Shown here: positions 9,041 to 16,229 of the stretch, piece after piece | Position numbering within the stretch: position 1 is the stretch's first letter | How the letters are laid out: every line of letters begins with the position of its first letter | Source of the DNA: QGON01 sp963691905 | GTDB lineage: Bacteria; Pseudomonadota; Gammaproteobacteria; Chromatiales; Chromatiaceae | Direction of reading: 5' to 3' | DNA: 64,000 nucleotides | Assembly (NCBI GenBank): GCA_963691905.1 | Contig: OY829894.1 | Coordinates: 1,798,001-1,862,000 of the forward strand | The notes under the pieces: model-generated | The model's database searches: none | Told to the model about the DNA's origin: nothing | Seen by the model: the letters and a program-made list of their open reading frames with translations, nothing else | Made by a program: the position numbers and the translations under genes

Positions 9041-10207
9041 CTAAAGCGCTTGTTCCGCAAACGCACGGGCCTGACGATCGAAATCCAGCAACAGCTCCAG
9101 ACTGTCGGCAGAATTGACCTCCAGGGCATTCAGCGTTTTTTCCACCAACGTGGGAATACCAAGAAAACCGAGGCGACCCTCAAGAAAGGCCTGCACCGCC
9201 ACCTCATTGGCAGCATTCAGCACTGTGGGAGCGGTCCCACCCGCCTCGATCGCCTCATAGGCAAGTCGCAAACAGGGGAAACGCTCAAGATCAGGGGCCT
9301 CAAAATCGAGTCTGGCAACCTGAAACAGATCCAGGCGGTCCACGCCGGAATCGATGCGCTCCGGCCAGGCAAGGGCGTGAGCAATGGGTGTGCGCATATC
9401 GGGATTGCCCAACTGTGCCAGCACCGAGCCATCATTGTACTCCACCATCGAGTGAATCACGCTCTGTGGATGCAGCACCACCTGAATCTGCTGCGGTGAA
9501 GTGTGAAACAGCCAGCAGGCCTCGATCACCTCCAGCCCCTTGTTCATCATGGTGGCGGAATCGACGGAGATCTTGCGCCCCATATCCCAGTTTGGATGGG
9601 CGCAGGCCTGCTCGGGGGTAACCGCCTTCAACCCCTCAAGCGGCATAGTGCGAAAAGGCCCGCCAGATGCAGTCAGCAGAATCTTGCGTACCCCAACCTG
9701 TTCCAATCCGCGCTGAAAGTCAGCCGGCATGCATTGAAAGACCGCATTGTGTTCGCTGTCTATGGGCAGAATCTCCGCCTCATGCGCCTCAGCAGCCTCC
9801 ATGAAGAGGTGCCCGGAAACCACCAATGCCTCTTTATTCGCCAGCAGGATCCGCTTGCCCGCACGCACTGCCGCCAAGGCAGGCAACAGACCGGCAGCCC
9901 CGACAATCGCCGCCATCACATAATCAGCCTCCGGCATGGCGGCCACCTGCTCAAGACCGGCAACACCGGATAACACCTCAACCTCACTGCCATTTTCGGC
10001 CAACCGCTTTGCCAACTCCGCAGCTGATGTTGCATCCGCCATCACCGCGATCAGCGGTTTGAAGCTGAGACACTGAGCGAGCAGACCGCCCACATCGCGG
10101 TTAGCTGTCAATGCAACCACGCGGTAGCGCTCAGGGTGACGGGCCACCACATCCAGGGTACTGAGACCGATAGAGCCGGTGGAACCCAGCACGGTAAGCC
10201 CCTTCAT
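9041..10207 (-). CDS. dxr: 1-deoxy-D-xylulose 5-phosphate reductoisomerase
   Basis: A 388-residue NADPH-dependent enzyme that converts DXP to 2-C-methylerythritol 4-phosphate, the committed step of the MEP isoprenoid route. The N-terminal nucleotide-binding fold begins VLGSTGSIGLSTLDV. Metal and substrate residues are in LPIDSEHNAVFQ and SVDSATMMNKGLEVIEA. It overlaps the cdsA stop by four bases, and GGGAAGA lies upstream of the ATG. Isoprenoids made here feed the neighbouring uppS product. Confidence 0.97.
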   Translation of the reverse strand: MKGLTVLGSTGSIGLSTLDVVARHPERYRVVALTANRDVGGLLAQCLSFKPLIAVMADATSAAELAKRLAENGSEVEVLSGVAGLEQVAAMPEADYVMAAIVGAAGLLPALAAVRAGKRILLANKEALVVSGHLFMEAAEAHEAEILPIDSEHNAVFQCMPADFQRGLEQVGVRKILLTASGGPFRTMPLEGLKAVTPEQACAHPNWDMGRKISVDSATMMNKGLEVIEACWLFHTSPQQIQVVLHPQSVIHSMVEYNDGSVLAQLGNPDMRTPIAHALAWPERIDSGVDRLDLFQVARLDFEAPDLERFPCLRLAYEAIEAGGTAPTVLNAANEVAVQAFLEGRLGFLGIPTLVEKTLNALEVNSADSLELLLDFDRQARAFAEQAL

Positions 10208-11028
10208 CCGATCTTCCCCATCAGCATCAACCCCAGCACAAAAACAGGGGCGGCTGCAGTCAGACTGTCGAGGCGATCCAGCATCCCCCCATGGCCAGGC
10301 AGCAAAGTGCCGCTATCTTTCATGTTACGCAGGCGTTTGAGCACGCTCTCAAAAAGATCCCCAATCACCGAGAAGATCACAGTTAACATGCAGAGCAACA
10401 GCGCCAGCGGATACTCTGCAGGGGAGAATCCCTGCCACCAAGCAAAAAATAAGCCACATACCAGGGAGCCTGCGATAGCGCCGTAGACCCCTTCTCGGGT
10501 CTTACCCGGGCTGACCTCGGGCGCAAGTTTGGTACGACCAAAGCGACGACCTGCAAAATAGGCGCCGATATCGGCAGCCCAGATCAGGATCAACAGAAAC
10601 AACAGCAATTGCGGACCCTGTTCAGACACCTGATGGAGAGTGACCCATGCCAACCACGCCGGCACCAAAACAATGATACCTTCCAGACTCTGGGTCAGAC
10701 TAAAACCCTCTGCAACGGCGCCACTGCGAAAGTGTCGTAACCGAATCACCACAACCGACCACCATAAAACCACCAGCGCAAACAGCCAGAGCAGCAGTGT
10801 AGGTGCCTTCAACAGCATCGCTACTGCAGCCATGAAGAGTCCCAAAACCAGGACATAGCCAAACTGGCCAACGGGGCCGTTTGTGCCGGAGAGGCGCGCC
10901 CATTCAAACCCGCAAACAGCCAAAAACAGGGCCAACGCCAGTGCGAGGTAGAGTGTAGGCGACCAGAGAACCCCGGTAATAATCAGAGGAGCCAGAACCA
11001 GTGCGGTCAGAACACGCTGTTTTAGCAT
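10204..11028 (-). CDS. cdsA: phosphatidate cytidylyltransferase
   Basis: A 274-residue polytopic membrane enzyme that makes CDP-diacylglycerol from phosphatidate and CTP, feeding all phospholipid synthesis. About seven or eight hydrophobic segments are visible. The family signature is near the C-terminus: GDLFESVLKRLRNMKDSG followed by LPGHGGMLDRLDSL. It starts eight bases after the uppS stop, with AGGAGG upstream, and overlaps dxr. Confidence 0.96.
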   Translation of the reverse strand: MLKQRVLTALVLAPLIITGVLWSPTLYLALALALFLAVCGFEWARLSGTNGPVGQFGYVLVLGLFMAAVAMLLKAPTLLLWLFALVVLWWSVVVIRLRHFRSGAVAEGFSLTQSLEGIIVLVPAWLAWVTLHQVSEQGPQLLLFLLILIWAADIGAYFAGRRFGRTKLAPEVSPGKTREGVYGAIAGSLVCGLFFAWWQGFSPAEYPLALLLCMLTVIFSVIGDLFESVLKRLRNMKDSGTLLPGHGGMLDRLDSLTAAAPVFVLGLMLMGKIG

Positions 11029-11035
11029 CAGCGAC

Positions 11036-11809
11036 TCAGGAGGCCTCAGCCTTGTGATCCCCTACCTGCTCACCAGTGCGACCAAAACGGCGCTGGCGTC
11101 CCGCAAAATCGGCGAGCGCGCTTTCAAAAGCCGCCGTATCGAAATCGGGCCAAAGCAGATCAGTGAAGTAGAGTTCGGAATAGGCGGCCTGCCAGAGCAG
11201 GAAATTACTTAACCGCTGCTCTCCGCCGGTACGAATAAAGAGATCCGGATTCGGCAGATCGGGAAAAGAGAGCGCGCCGGCCAACGACGCTTCATCGATA
11301 TCCTCGGGAGAGAGCTCGCCTGCCGCAGCTGCCCTGGCCAGGGATTTGGCCGCTTGAGTAATATCCCAGCGACCACCATAGTTGGCGGCGACCTGCAGGG
11401 TCAGGCCACGATTTTCGGCCGTCAGCTCCTCGACTTCATGGATTCTGCGCTGCAGCTTTTCGGAAAAGGCCTCGCGCTCCCCAATAATCTTCAGTCGAAC
11501 ACCATTTCGGTGCAGGCGACGCGCCTCTTTACCCAGGGCGCGAATAAAAAGATCCATGATCAGGCCGACTTCTTTCTTGGGCCGGCGCCAGTTTTCACTA
11601 CTGAAGGCAAAAAGGGTAAGGACCTGGATCTTTTTCTGCACACAACATTCGACAATATTGCGCACCGCATCCACGCCGACGGGATGACCTGCATAACGGG
11701 GCAGACCGCGGCGTTGCGCCCAGCGGCCGTTACCATCCATGATGATTGCGACATGTCCAGGCAGTCGGCTTTCGGTCGCCGGACTATCTGATTGGGTTCC
11801 GTTCATCAT
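11036..11809 (-). CDS. uppS: undecaprenyl diphosphate synthase
   Basis: A cis-prenyltransferase of about 257 residues that makes the C55 lipid carrier used for peptidoglycan and O-antigen assembly. The first conserved block HVAIIMDGNGRWAQRRGLPR contains the catalytic Asp25. The last block RTGGEQRLSNFLLWQAAYSELYF binds diphosphate. I place the start at the ATG at 11809, giving the usual length; ATG 11806 or GTG 11812 are equally possible, and the longest frame from GTG 11839 lacks a ribosome-binding site. A MITE-like repeat separates it from frr. Confidence 0.95.
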   Translation of the reverse strand: MMNGTQSDSPATESRLPGHVAIIMDGNGRWAQRRGLPRYAGHPVGVDAVRNIVECCVQKKIQVLTLFAFSSENWRRPKKEVGLIMDLFIRALGKEARRLHRNGVRLKIIGEREAFSEKLQRRIHEVEELTAENRGLTLQVAANYGGRWDITQAAKSLARAAAAGELSPEDIDEASLAGALSFPDLPNPDLFIRTGGEQRLSNFLLWQAAYSELYFTDLLWPDFDTAAFESALADFAGRQRRFGRTGEQVGDHKAEAS

Positions 11810-11856
11810 CACCTTGATTCGCTCTAAACGAACTGTCACCGGGCAACAGTGATCAG

Positions 11857-12015
11857 GGAGCCTCTGAATAAGTCTGGGCCGTTCAGATTGTGGGATGAAA
11901 TGTGCTGATTTGAGGCGAGAATCGCACGTAATAGCGCGCTATTGCGAAGATTTTCAACGAAAAAGCAGCGCGTTTCAGCCGCAAGCTGTAGGTCCATGAC
12001 TTGTTCAGAGACTCC
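11857..12015 (-). repeat. MITE-like element with 18-bp terminal inverted repeats
   Basis: A 159-bp intergenic segment ends in imperfect inverted repeats: 11857-11874 (GGAGCCTCTGAATAAGTC) and 11998-12015, whose reverse complement differs at two positions. It contains a perfect 14-bp palindrome, AATAGCGCGCTATT, at 11930-11943 and no reading frame of note. The right end is one base from the frr stop codon. Terminal repeats and size suggest a non-autonomous transposable element, perhaps derived from an IS5-type sequence; that family guess is weak. Confidence 0.55.
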
Positions 12016-12016
12016 T

Positions 12017-12574
12017 TTAGATTTCCATCAAATCCTTTTCTTTCACCGCCAGTGCAGCATCCACCTCTTTGACGTGCTGATCGGTCAACTTTTGAATGAT
12101 CTCCTGTCCACGACGCTCATCGTCTTCGGAGATCATCTTCTCCTTCATGTGATCCTTGAGATTATGATTGGCATCACGGCGAATATTGCGGATTGCAACC
12201 CGCGCATTTTCCGCCTCATGGCGTACCACACGAATCAGATCCTTGCGTCGCTCCTCCGTCAACGGAGGCATGGGAACCCGGATCACCGCGCCGGCACTCA
12301 TGGGATTGAGGCCAAGATCAGAGGTTAAAATCGCCTTCTCGACCACTGCGATCATCGGCCGTTCCCAGGGCGTCACTGCAAGGGTACGGCCATCTTCCAC
12401 ATTGATATTGGCAACCTGGCTCAGCGGCACTTCGGAACCATAATAGTCAACCCGGATATGGTCCAGCAGACTTGGATGGGCTCGCCCGGTACGCACTTTC
12501 GCCAACTCGTGGGAGAGCGCCTCAACGCTCTTGCCCATACGGGTGTCAGCATCACTCTTGATATCGTCGATCAT
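12017..12574 (-). CDS. frr: ribosome recycling factor
   Basis: A 185-residue protein that, with EF-G, splits post-termination ribosomes. Length equals E. coli RRF. The three-helix bundle sequence is typical: KVRTGRAHPSLLDHIRVDYYG near residues 27-47 and the C-terminal RREAN-type helix ending KEKDLMEI. The ATG has AAGGCGAG upstream. It begins one base after the pyrH stop codon, the conserved rpsB-tsf-pyrH-frr order. Confidence 0.97.
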   Translation of the reverse strand: MIDDIKSDADTRMGKSVEALSHELAKVRTGRAHPSLLDHIRVDYYGSEVPLSQVANINVEDGRTLAVTPWERPMIAVVEKAILTSDLGLNPMSAGAVIRVPMPPLTEERRKDLIRVVRHEAENARVAIRNIRRDANHNLKDHMKEKMISEDDERRGQEIIQKLTDQHVKEVDAALAVKEKDLMEI

Positions 12575-12575
12575 G

Positions 12576-13298
12576 TTACTCGCCTTTTTCTACCAAGGAG
12601 CCGATGACTTCTCCGCGCATCAGGCGCAAGAGAGCTCCGGAATCATTGATGTTCATAATTCGTAGCGGCATATCGTTATCCCTGCAGAGCACAATCGCGG
12701 TTGCATCCATCACCTGCAGGTTCTCCGCCAAAGCCCGATTGTAGGTGAGGCGGGGATAGAATTCAGCATCGGGATCCTTCACTGGATCTGCTGAGTAGAC
12801 GCCGTTTACCTTCGTCGCCTTGATCATCATGTCGGCCTGGATCTCGATCGCACGCAGACTTGCGGCGGAATCGGTGGTGAAATAGGGATTGCCGGTACCT
12901 GCAGCCAGGATCGCCACCCGGCCCGCATCCAGGTGCCGCCTGGCATCCCTTGCGGAGAAAGGCTCACAGACATCCGGCATGCTCAGCGCAGAGAGCACTC
13001 TGGCCTCGATGCCGATCTTTGTGAGAGCATCCTGCATCGCCAGGGAGTTCATCACAGTGGCAAGCATGCCCATGTGATCGCCGGTTACACGATCAAGACC
13101 ACCCTGCGCCAGACCGGCGCCGCGGAAGATGTTTCCGCCACCAATCACCAATCCCACCTGTAGCCCGGCCTCAACGAGGTCCCGAACCTCACCCGCAGTA
13201 CGCGCCATCACCTCAGGTGCAATCCCAAAGTCGCCCGCACCCATCAGGGCTTCGCCACTAAGCTTGAGCAGGATACGCCGACAGATCAAATCCGACAT
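12576..13298 (-). CDS. pyrH: UMP kinase
   Basis: A 240-residue amino-acid-kinase-fold enzyme that phosphorylates UMP to UDP. The N-terminus RRILLKLSGEALMG and the segment GLVIGGGNIFRGAG form the phosphate-binding site. TGNPYFTTDSAASLRAIEI and KATKVNGVYSADP are family blocks. The start at 13298 has AGGAA upstream and gives the family length; a longer open frame to 13418 has no support. The 161 bases back to tsf are unremarkable. Confidence 0.97.
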   Translation of the reverse strand: MSDLICRRILLKLSGEALMGAGDFGIAPEVMARTAGEVRDLVEAGLQVGLVIGGGNIFRGAGLAQGGLDRVTGDHMGMLATVMNSLAMQDALTKIGIEARVLSALSMPDVCEPFSARDARRHLDAGRVAILAAGTGNPYFTTDSAASLRAIEIQADMMIKATKVNGVYSADPVKDPDAEFYPRLTYNRALAENLQVMDATAIVLCRDNDMPLRIMNINDSGALLRLMRGEVIGSLVEKGE

Positions 13299-13459
13299 AC
13301 TGAACCGATTCCTAAATTTGAGATTAACCGAATGATAAGACGCAGAGAGGAAATATTCCATTACCCACGGACATTTCAGCTCCACAGGTTCCCTGCCCGC
13401 ATCCGCCCCCTCTGTCATCGAAGCAATCGCTCCGGTGCAGAATGTGGGGCGACATAAGT

Positions 13460-14344
13460 TTACATCTTGGCTTGCGCCCGAACCTCTGCGGCGAAATCTT
13501 CCTTCTTCTTCTCGATGCCTTCGCCAACCTCAAAGCGGCTGAATTGGGCAATAGCGGCACCCTTGCTCTTCAACAGCTTCTCGATGGTGAAATCCGCATC
13601 CTTGACGAAAACCTGGCCCAGCAGGGTATTTTCCGCCAGATATTTACGCATCCGACCATCGACCATCTTTTCGACGATGTTATCCGGCTTGCCACTCTCA
13701 CTGGCCTGGGCGGTGACGATTTCTCGCTCCTTTTCCAGCATATCCTGGGGCATATCGTCAGCGGAGAGGCAGACGGGGTTGGTCGCAGCTATATGCATTG
13801 CCAGGTCCTTGCCCAGATCGCCATCGTCGCCCTCAACCTCGACCACAACGCCGATACGCACACCGTGGCTGTAGCTGATCAGGGTACCCTTGCCGGCCTG
13901 CAAACGGGCAAAACGGCGCACGTTCATGTTCTCGCCCAGCTTGGAGATCAGCGCCTCGCGGGCCTGATTTACCGTGGTCTCCTCACCTTCGTGAAGAGAT
14001 TGCCCCATCAACGCCTCAACATCGTCCGCACCCCCGTTGAGCGCCCTCTCTGCCACAGCGCCGGCAAAGGAGGTGAAGTTTTCGTCTTTGGCCACAAAAT
14101 CGGTTTCACAGTTAACCTCAACCATCGCCGCCTGAGTGTTGTCAGCATTGAAGCTGATCGCAATCACACCTTCCGCCGCGGTACGGCCCGCTTTCTTGGC
14201 GGCCTTGGCCTGACCCGATTTGCGCATCGCCTCGATTGCCGCTTCGATATCGCCATCGGACGCCACCAGAGCCTTCTTGCACTCCATCATGCCTGCGCCG
14301 GTACGCTCGCGCAGCTCCTTAACCTGAGAGGCTGTAATCGCCAT
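13460..14344 (-). CDS. tsf: elongation factor Ts
   Basis: A 294-residue guanine nucleotide exchange factor for EF-Tu. The N-terminal UBA-like domain has VKELRERTGAGMMECKKAL, and the core contacts EF-Tu through NCETDFVAKDENF (about residue 80), where the conserved Asp-Phe pair inserts into EF-Tu. A Shine-Dalgarno sequence (GAGGTAGGAAAG) lies just before the ATG. It follows rpsB with a 95-base gap and is presumably cotranscribed. A long open frame on the opposite strand (13442-14548) is its shadow. Confidence 0.97.
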   Translation of the reverse strand: MAITASQVKELRERTGAGMMECKKALVASDGDIEAAIEAMRKSGQAKAAKKAGRTAAEGVIAISFNADNTQAAMVEVNCETDFVAKDENFTSFAGAVAERALNGGADDVEALMGQSLHEGEETTVNQAREALISKLGENMNVRRFARLQAGKGTLISYSHGVRIGVVVEVEGDDGDLGKDLAMHIAATNPVCLSADDMPQDMLEKEREIVTAQASESGKPDNIVEKMVDGRMRKYLAENTLLGQVFVKDADFTIEKLLKSKGAAIAQFSRFEVGEGIEKKKEDFAAEVRAQAKM

Positions 14345-14439
14345 CTTTCCTACCTCAAAATCGTATCTTCAAATATAGATCGACCGAATCACGCTGCAGG
14401 CATGATCCGGCCGTTAATCCAGAAAACCTGTCGACTGCT

Positions 14440-15186
14440 TCAGGACTTGTCGCCTTTGACCTCGACAAACTCCTCTTCGCTGCCAGCCGCCACATGGGCC
14501 GCGCTCGTGCGACCTTCAAGGATCGCTGCAGATGCGCCCTGCGTGTAGAGTTGGATCGCCCGGATTGCGTCATCATTTCCGGGGATCACGTAATCGATAG
14601 CCTCGGGGTTGTTATTGGTATCGACCACACCGATAACAGGGATGCCCAGCTTACGAGCCTCAGAGATTGCGATGTCTTCATGCCCCACATCGATCACGAA
14701 CATGGCATCGGGCAACTTGTTCATATCTTTGATGCCGCCGAGGCTGCGATCCAGCTTCTCCATCTCGCGGTGGAGATTCAGCGCCTCTTTCTTCTTGAAA
14801 CGCTGTTCGACACTACCGTCCTCGAACATGGCTTCCAGCTCTTTGAGGCGTTTGATCGACTGTTTGATGGTCTTGAAATTGGTCAGCATGCCACCGAGCC
14901 AACGATGATTGACGTAGGGCATGTTGCAGCGCACTGCCTCTTCACTCACCGCGTCACGGGCTGCACGCTTGGTGCCGACAAACATGATCTTGCCGCCGTT
15001 CGCCGCAAGTGAACCGATAAAGTTCATAGCGTCGTTAAAGAGGGGGAGGGTCTTTTCAAGATTGACGATGTGAATCTTGCTACGATGACCGAAGATGTAG
15101 GGCCCCATCTTGGGGTTCCAGTAACGGGTCTGATGCCCGAAGTGTACGCCCGCCTCCAGCATCTGGCGCATGGATACTGCACTCAT
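14440..15186 (-). CDS. rpsB: 30S ribosomal protein S2
   Basis: A 248-residue ribosomal protein of the small subunit, required for S1 binding. The sequence MRQMLEAGVHFGHQTRYWNPKMGPYIFG is the standard S2 N-terminus, and the LPDAMFVIDVGHEDIAISEARKLGIPVIG block is present. The start is the ATG at 15186 with AGGAG upstream. It is the first gene of the long leftward run and is preceded by a strong-looking promoter and a leader of about 170 bases. Confidence 0.97.
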   Translation of the reverse strand: MSAVSMRQMLEAGVHFGHQTRYWNPKMGPYIFGHRSKIHIVNLEKTLPLFNDAMNFIGSLAANGGKIMFVGTKRAARDAVSEEAVRCNMPYVNHRWLGGMLTNFKTIKQSIKRLKELEAMFEDGSVEQRFKKKEALNLHREMEKLDRSLGGIKDMNKLPDAMFVIDVGHEDIAISEARKLGIPVIGVVDTNNNPEAIDYVIPGNDDAIRAIQLYTQGASAAILEGRTSAAHVAAGSEEEFVEVKGDKS

Positions 15187-15308
15187 GAGTGACTCCTGAT
15201 TGTATTGGGTTAGGCCTCCATACATCCCATGAATCGACCTCCCCACAAAAGCTGGGAGGCACCCCGAACCATGTGCCGATGTATGTGTGGATTAGTTTTG
15301 CTCCCGCA

Positions 15309-15322
15309 CGGGGAAAACCCCG
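15309..15322 (-). promoter_or_regulatory. stem-loop in the rpsB leader
   Basis: A perfect stem of five GC-rich pairs with an AAAA loop (CGGGGAAAACCCCG on the plus strand) lies within the predicted 5' untranslated region of rpsB. S2 autoregulation through its own leader is known in gammaproteobacteria. Whether this stem is part of such an element is inference; no consensus was computed. Confidence 0.35.
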
Positions 15323-15363
15323 TAAAGTGAGCAGTGCGAACCGTTTGCGATTCAGCGGGGCGT

Positions 15364-15392
15364 TTTATACCATACCCGGCGGATTGCGACAA
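15364..15392 (-). promoter_or_regulatory. sigma-70 promoter of rpsB-tsf
   Basis: Reading leftward, TTGTCG (15387-15392) and TATAAA (15364-15369) are separated by exactly 17 bases. They are followed by a GC-rich discriminator (ACGCCCCGC), the arrangement found at stringently controlled ribosomal promoters. Transcription would start near 15357, giving a leader of about 170 bases. The map gene starts divergently at 15453. Confidence 0.6.
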
Positions 15393-15452
15393 ATCCCTGA
15401 CACTTTGTTCCCAACCCCCTTTTCCCTAAATTTTCATGACCTTTTAAGAATT

Positions 15453-16229
15453 ATGAGCGTAACGATCAAGACAGCGGACGAGATAGAGAAGATGCGGACC
15501 GCTGGCCGCCTGGCCGCCGGGGTACTGGAGATGATCGAACCTCATGTCAAACCCGGGGTCACCACGGAGGAACTGGACAAAATCTGCCACGACTACATCG
15601 TCGACGTGCAGCAGGCCATCCCAGCCCCGCTAAACTACCGGGGGTTTCCAAAGTCGATCTGCAGCTCGGTCAACCAGCAGGTCTGCCACGGCATTCCCGC
15701 TGACAAAAAGCTGAAAAAGGGGGACATCGTCAACCTCGACATCACTGTCATCAAGGATGGCTATCACGGAGATACCAGTAAGATGTTCTGCGTGGGGGAG
15801 ACCTCCATCCTCGCCAAACGTTTGATAGAGATCACCCGAAAAGCCCTTTGGGTCGGCATCAACGAGGTTCGTCCCGGCGCCCAGCTTGGCGACATCGGCC
15901 ACAAGATTCAGGATTTTGTCGAGAGACACCACTACTCCGTAGTGCGCGAATATTGCGGTCACGGTATCGGCAAGGAGTTTCATGAAGACCCCCAGGTTCT
16001 CCATTATGGCAGCCCGGGTTCTGGTCTGGTGCTCCAACCCGGCATGTGTTTCACCATCGAACCCATGGTCAACGCCGGCAAGCGCCAGATAAAACTCCGT
16101 CCCGACGGCTGGACCGTGGTCACCAAAGACCGCAGTCTCTCCGCGCAGTACGAGCACACCCTGCTGGTGACTGAAACCGGCTGTGAGGTGCTGACCCTGC
16201 GTGCTGAAGAAGCCGGTGCCACACAGTGA
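15453..16229 (+). CDS. map: methionine aminopeptidase, type I
   Basis: A 258-residue metalloprotease that removes the initiator methionine from nascent proteins. All five metal ligands are visible: Asp96 and Asp107 (NLDITVIKDGYHGDTSKMF), His170 (CGHGIGKEFHEDP), Glu203 (TIEPMV) and Glu234 (QYEHTLLVT). The ATG at 15453 gives the family length; the open frame extends upstream to 15189 through the divergent promoter region and is not coding there. Its stop overlaps a GTG start for glnD. Confidence 0.97.
   Translation: MSVTIKTADEIEKMRTAGRLAAGVLEMIEPHVKPGVTTEELDKICHDYIVDVQQAIPAPLNYRGFPKSICSSVNQQVCHGIPADKKLKKGDIVNLDITVIKDGYHGDTSKMFCVGETSILAKRLIEITRKALWVGINEVRPGAQLGDIGHKIQDFVERHHYSVVREYCGHGIGKEFHEDPQVLHYGSPGSGLVLQPGMCFTIEPMVNAGKRQIKLRPDGWTVVTKDRSLSAQYEHTLLVTETGCEVLTLRAEEAGATQ

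Noticed and set aside
13442..14548. Long rightward open frame opposite tsf and rpsB
   Set aside because: It is antisense to two certain ribosomal/translation genes, lacks a ribosome-binding site and has no recognisable protein. It reflects codon bias of the real strand.
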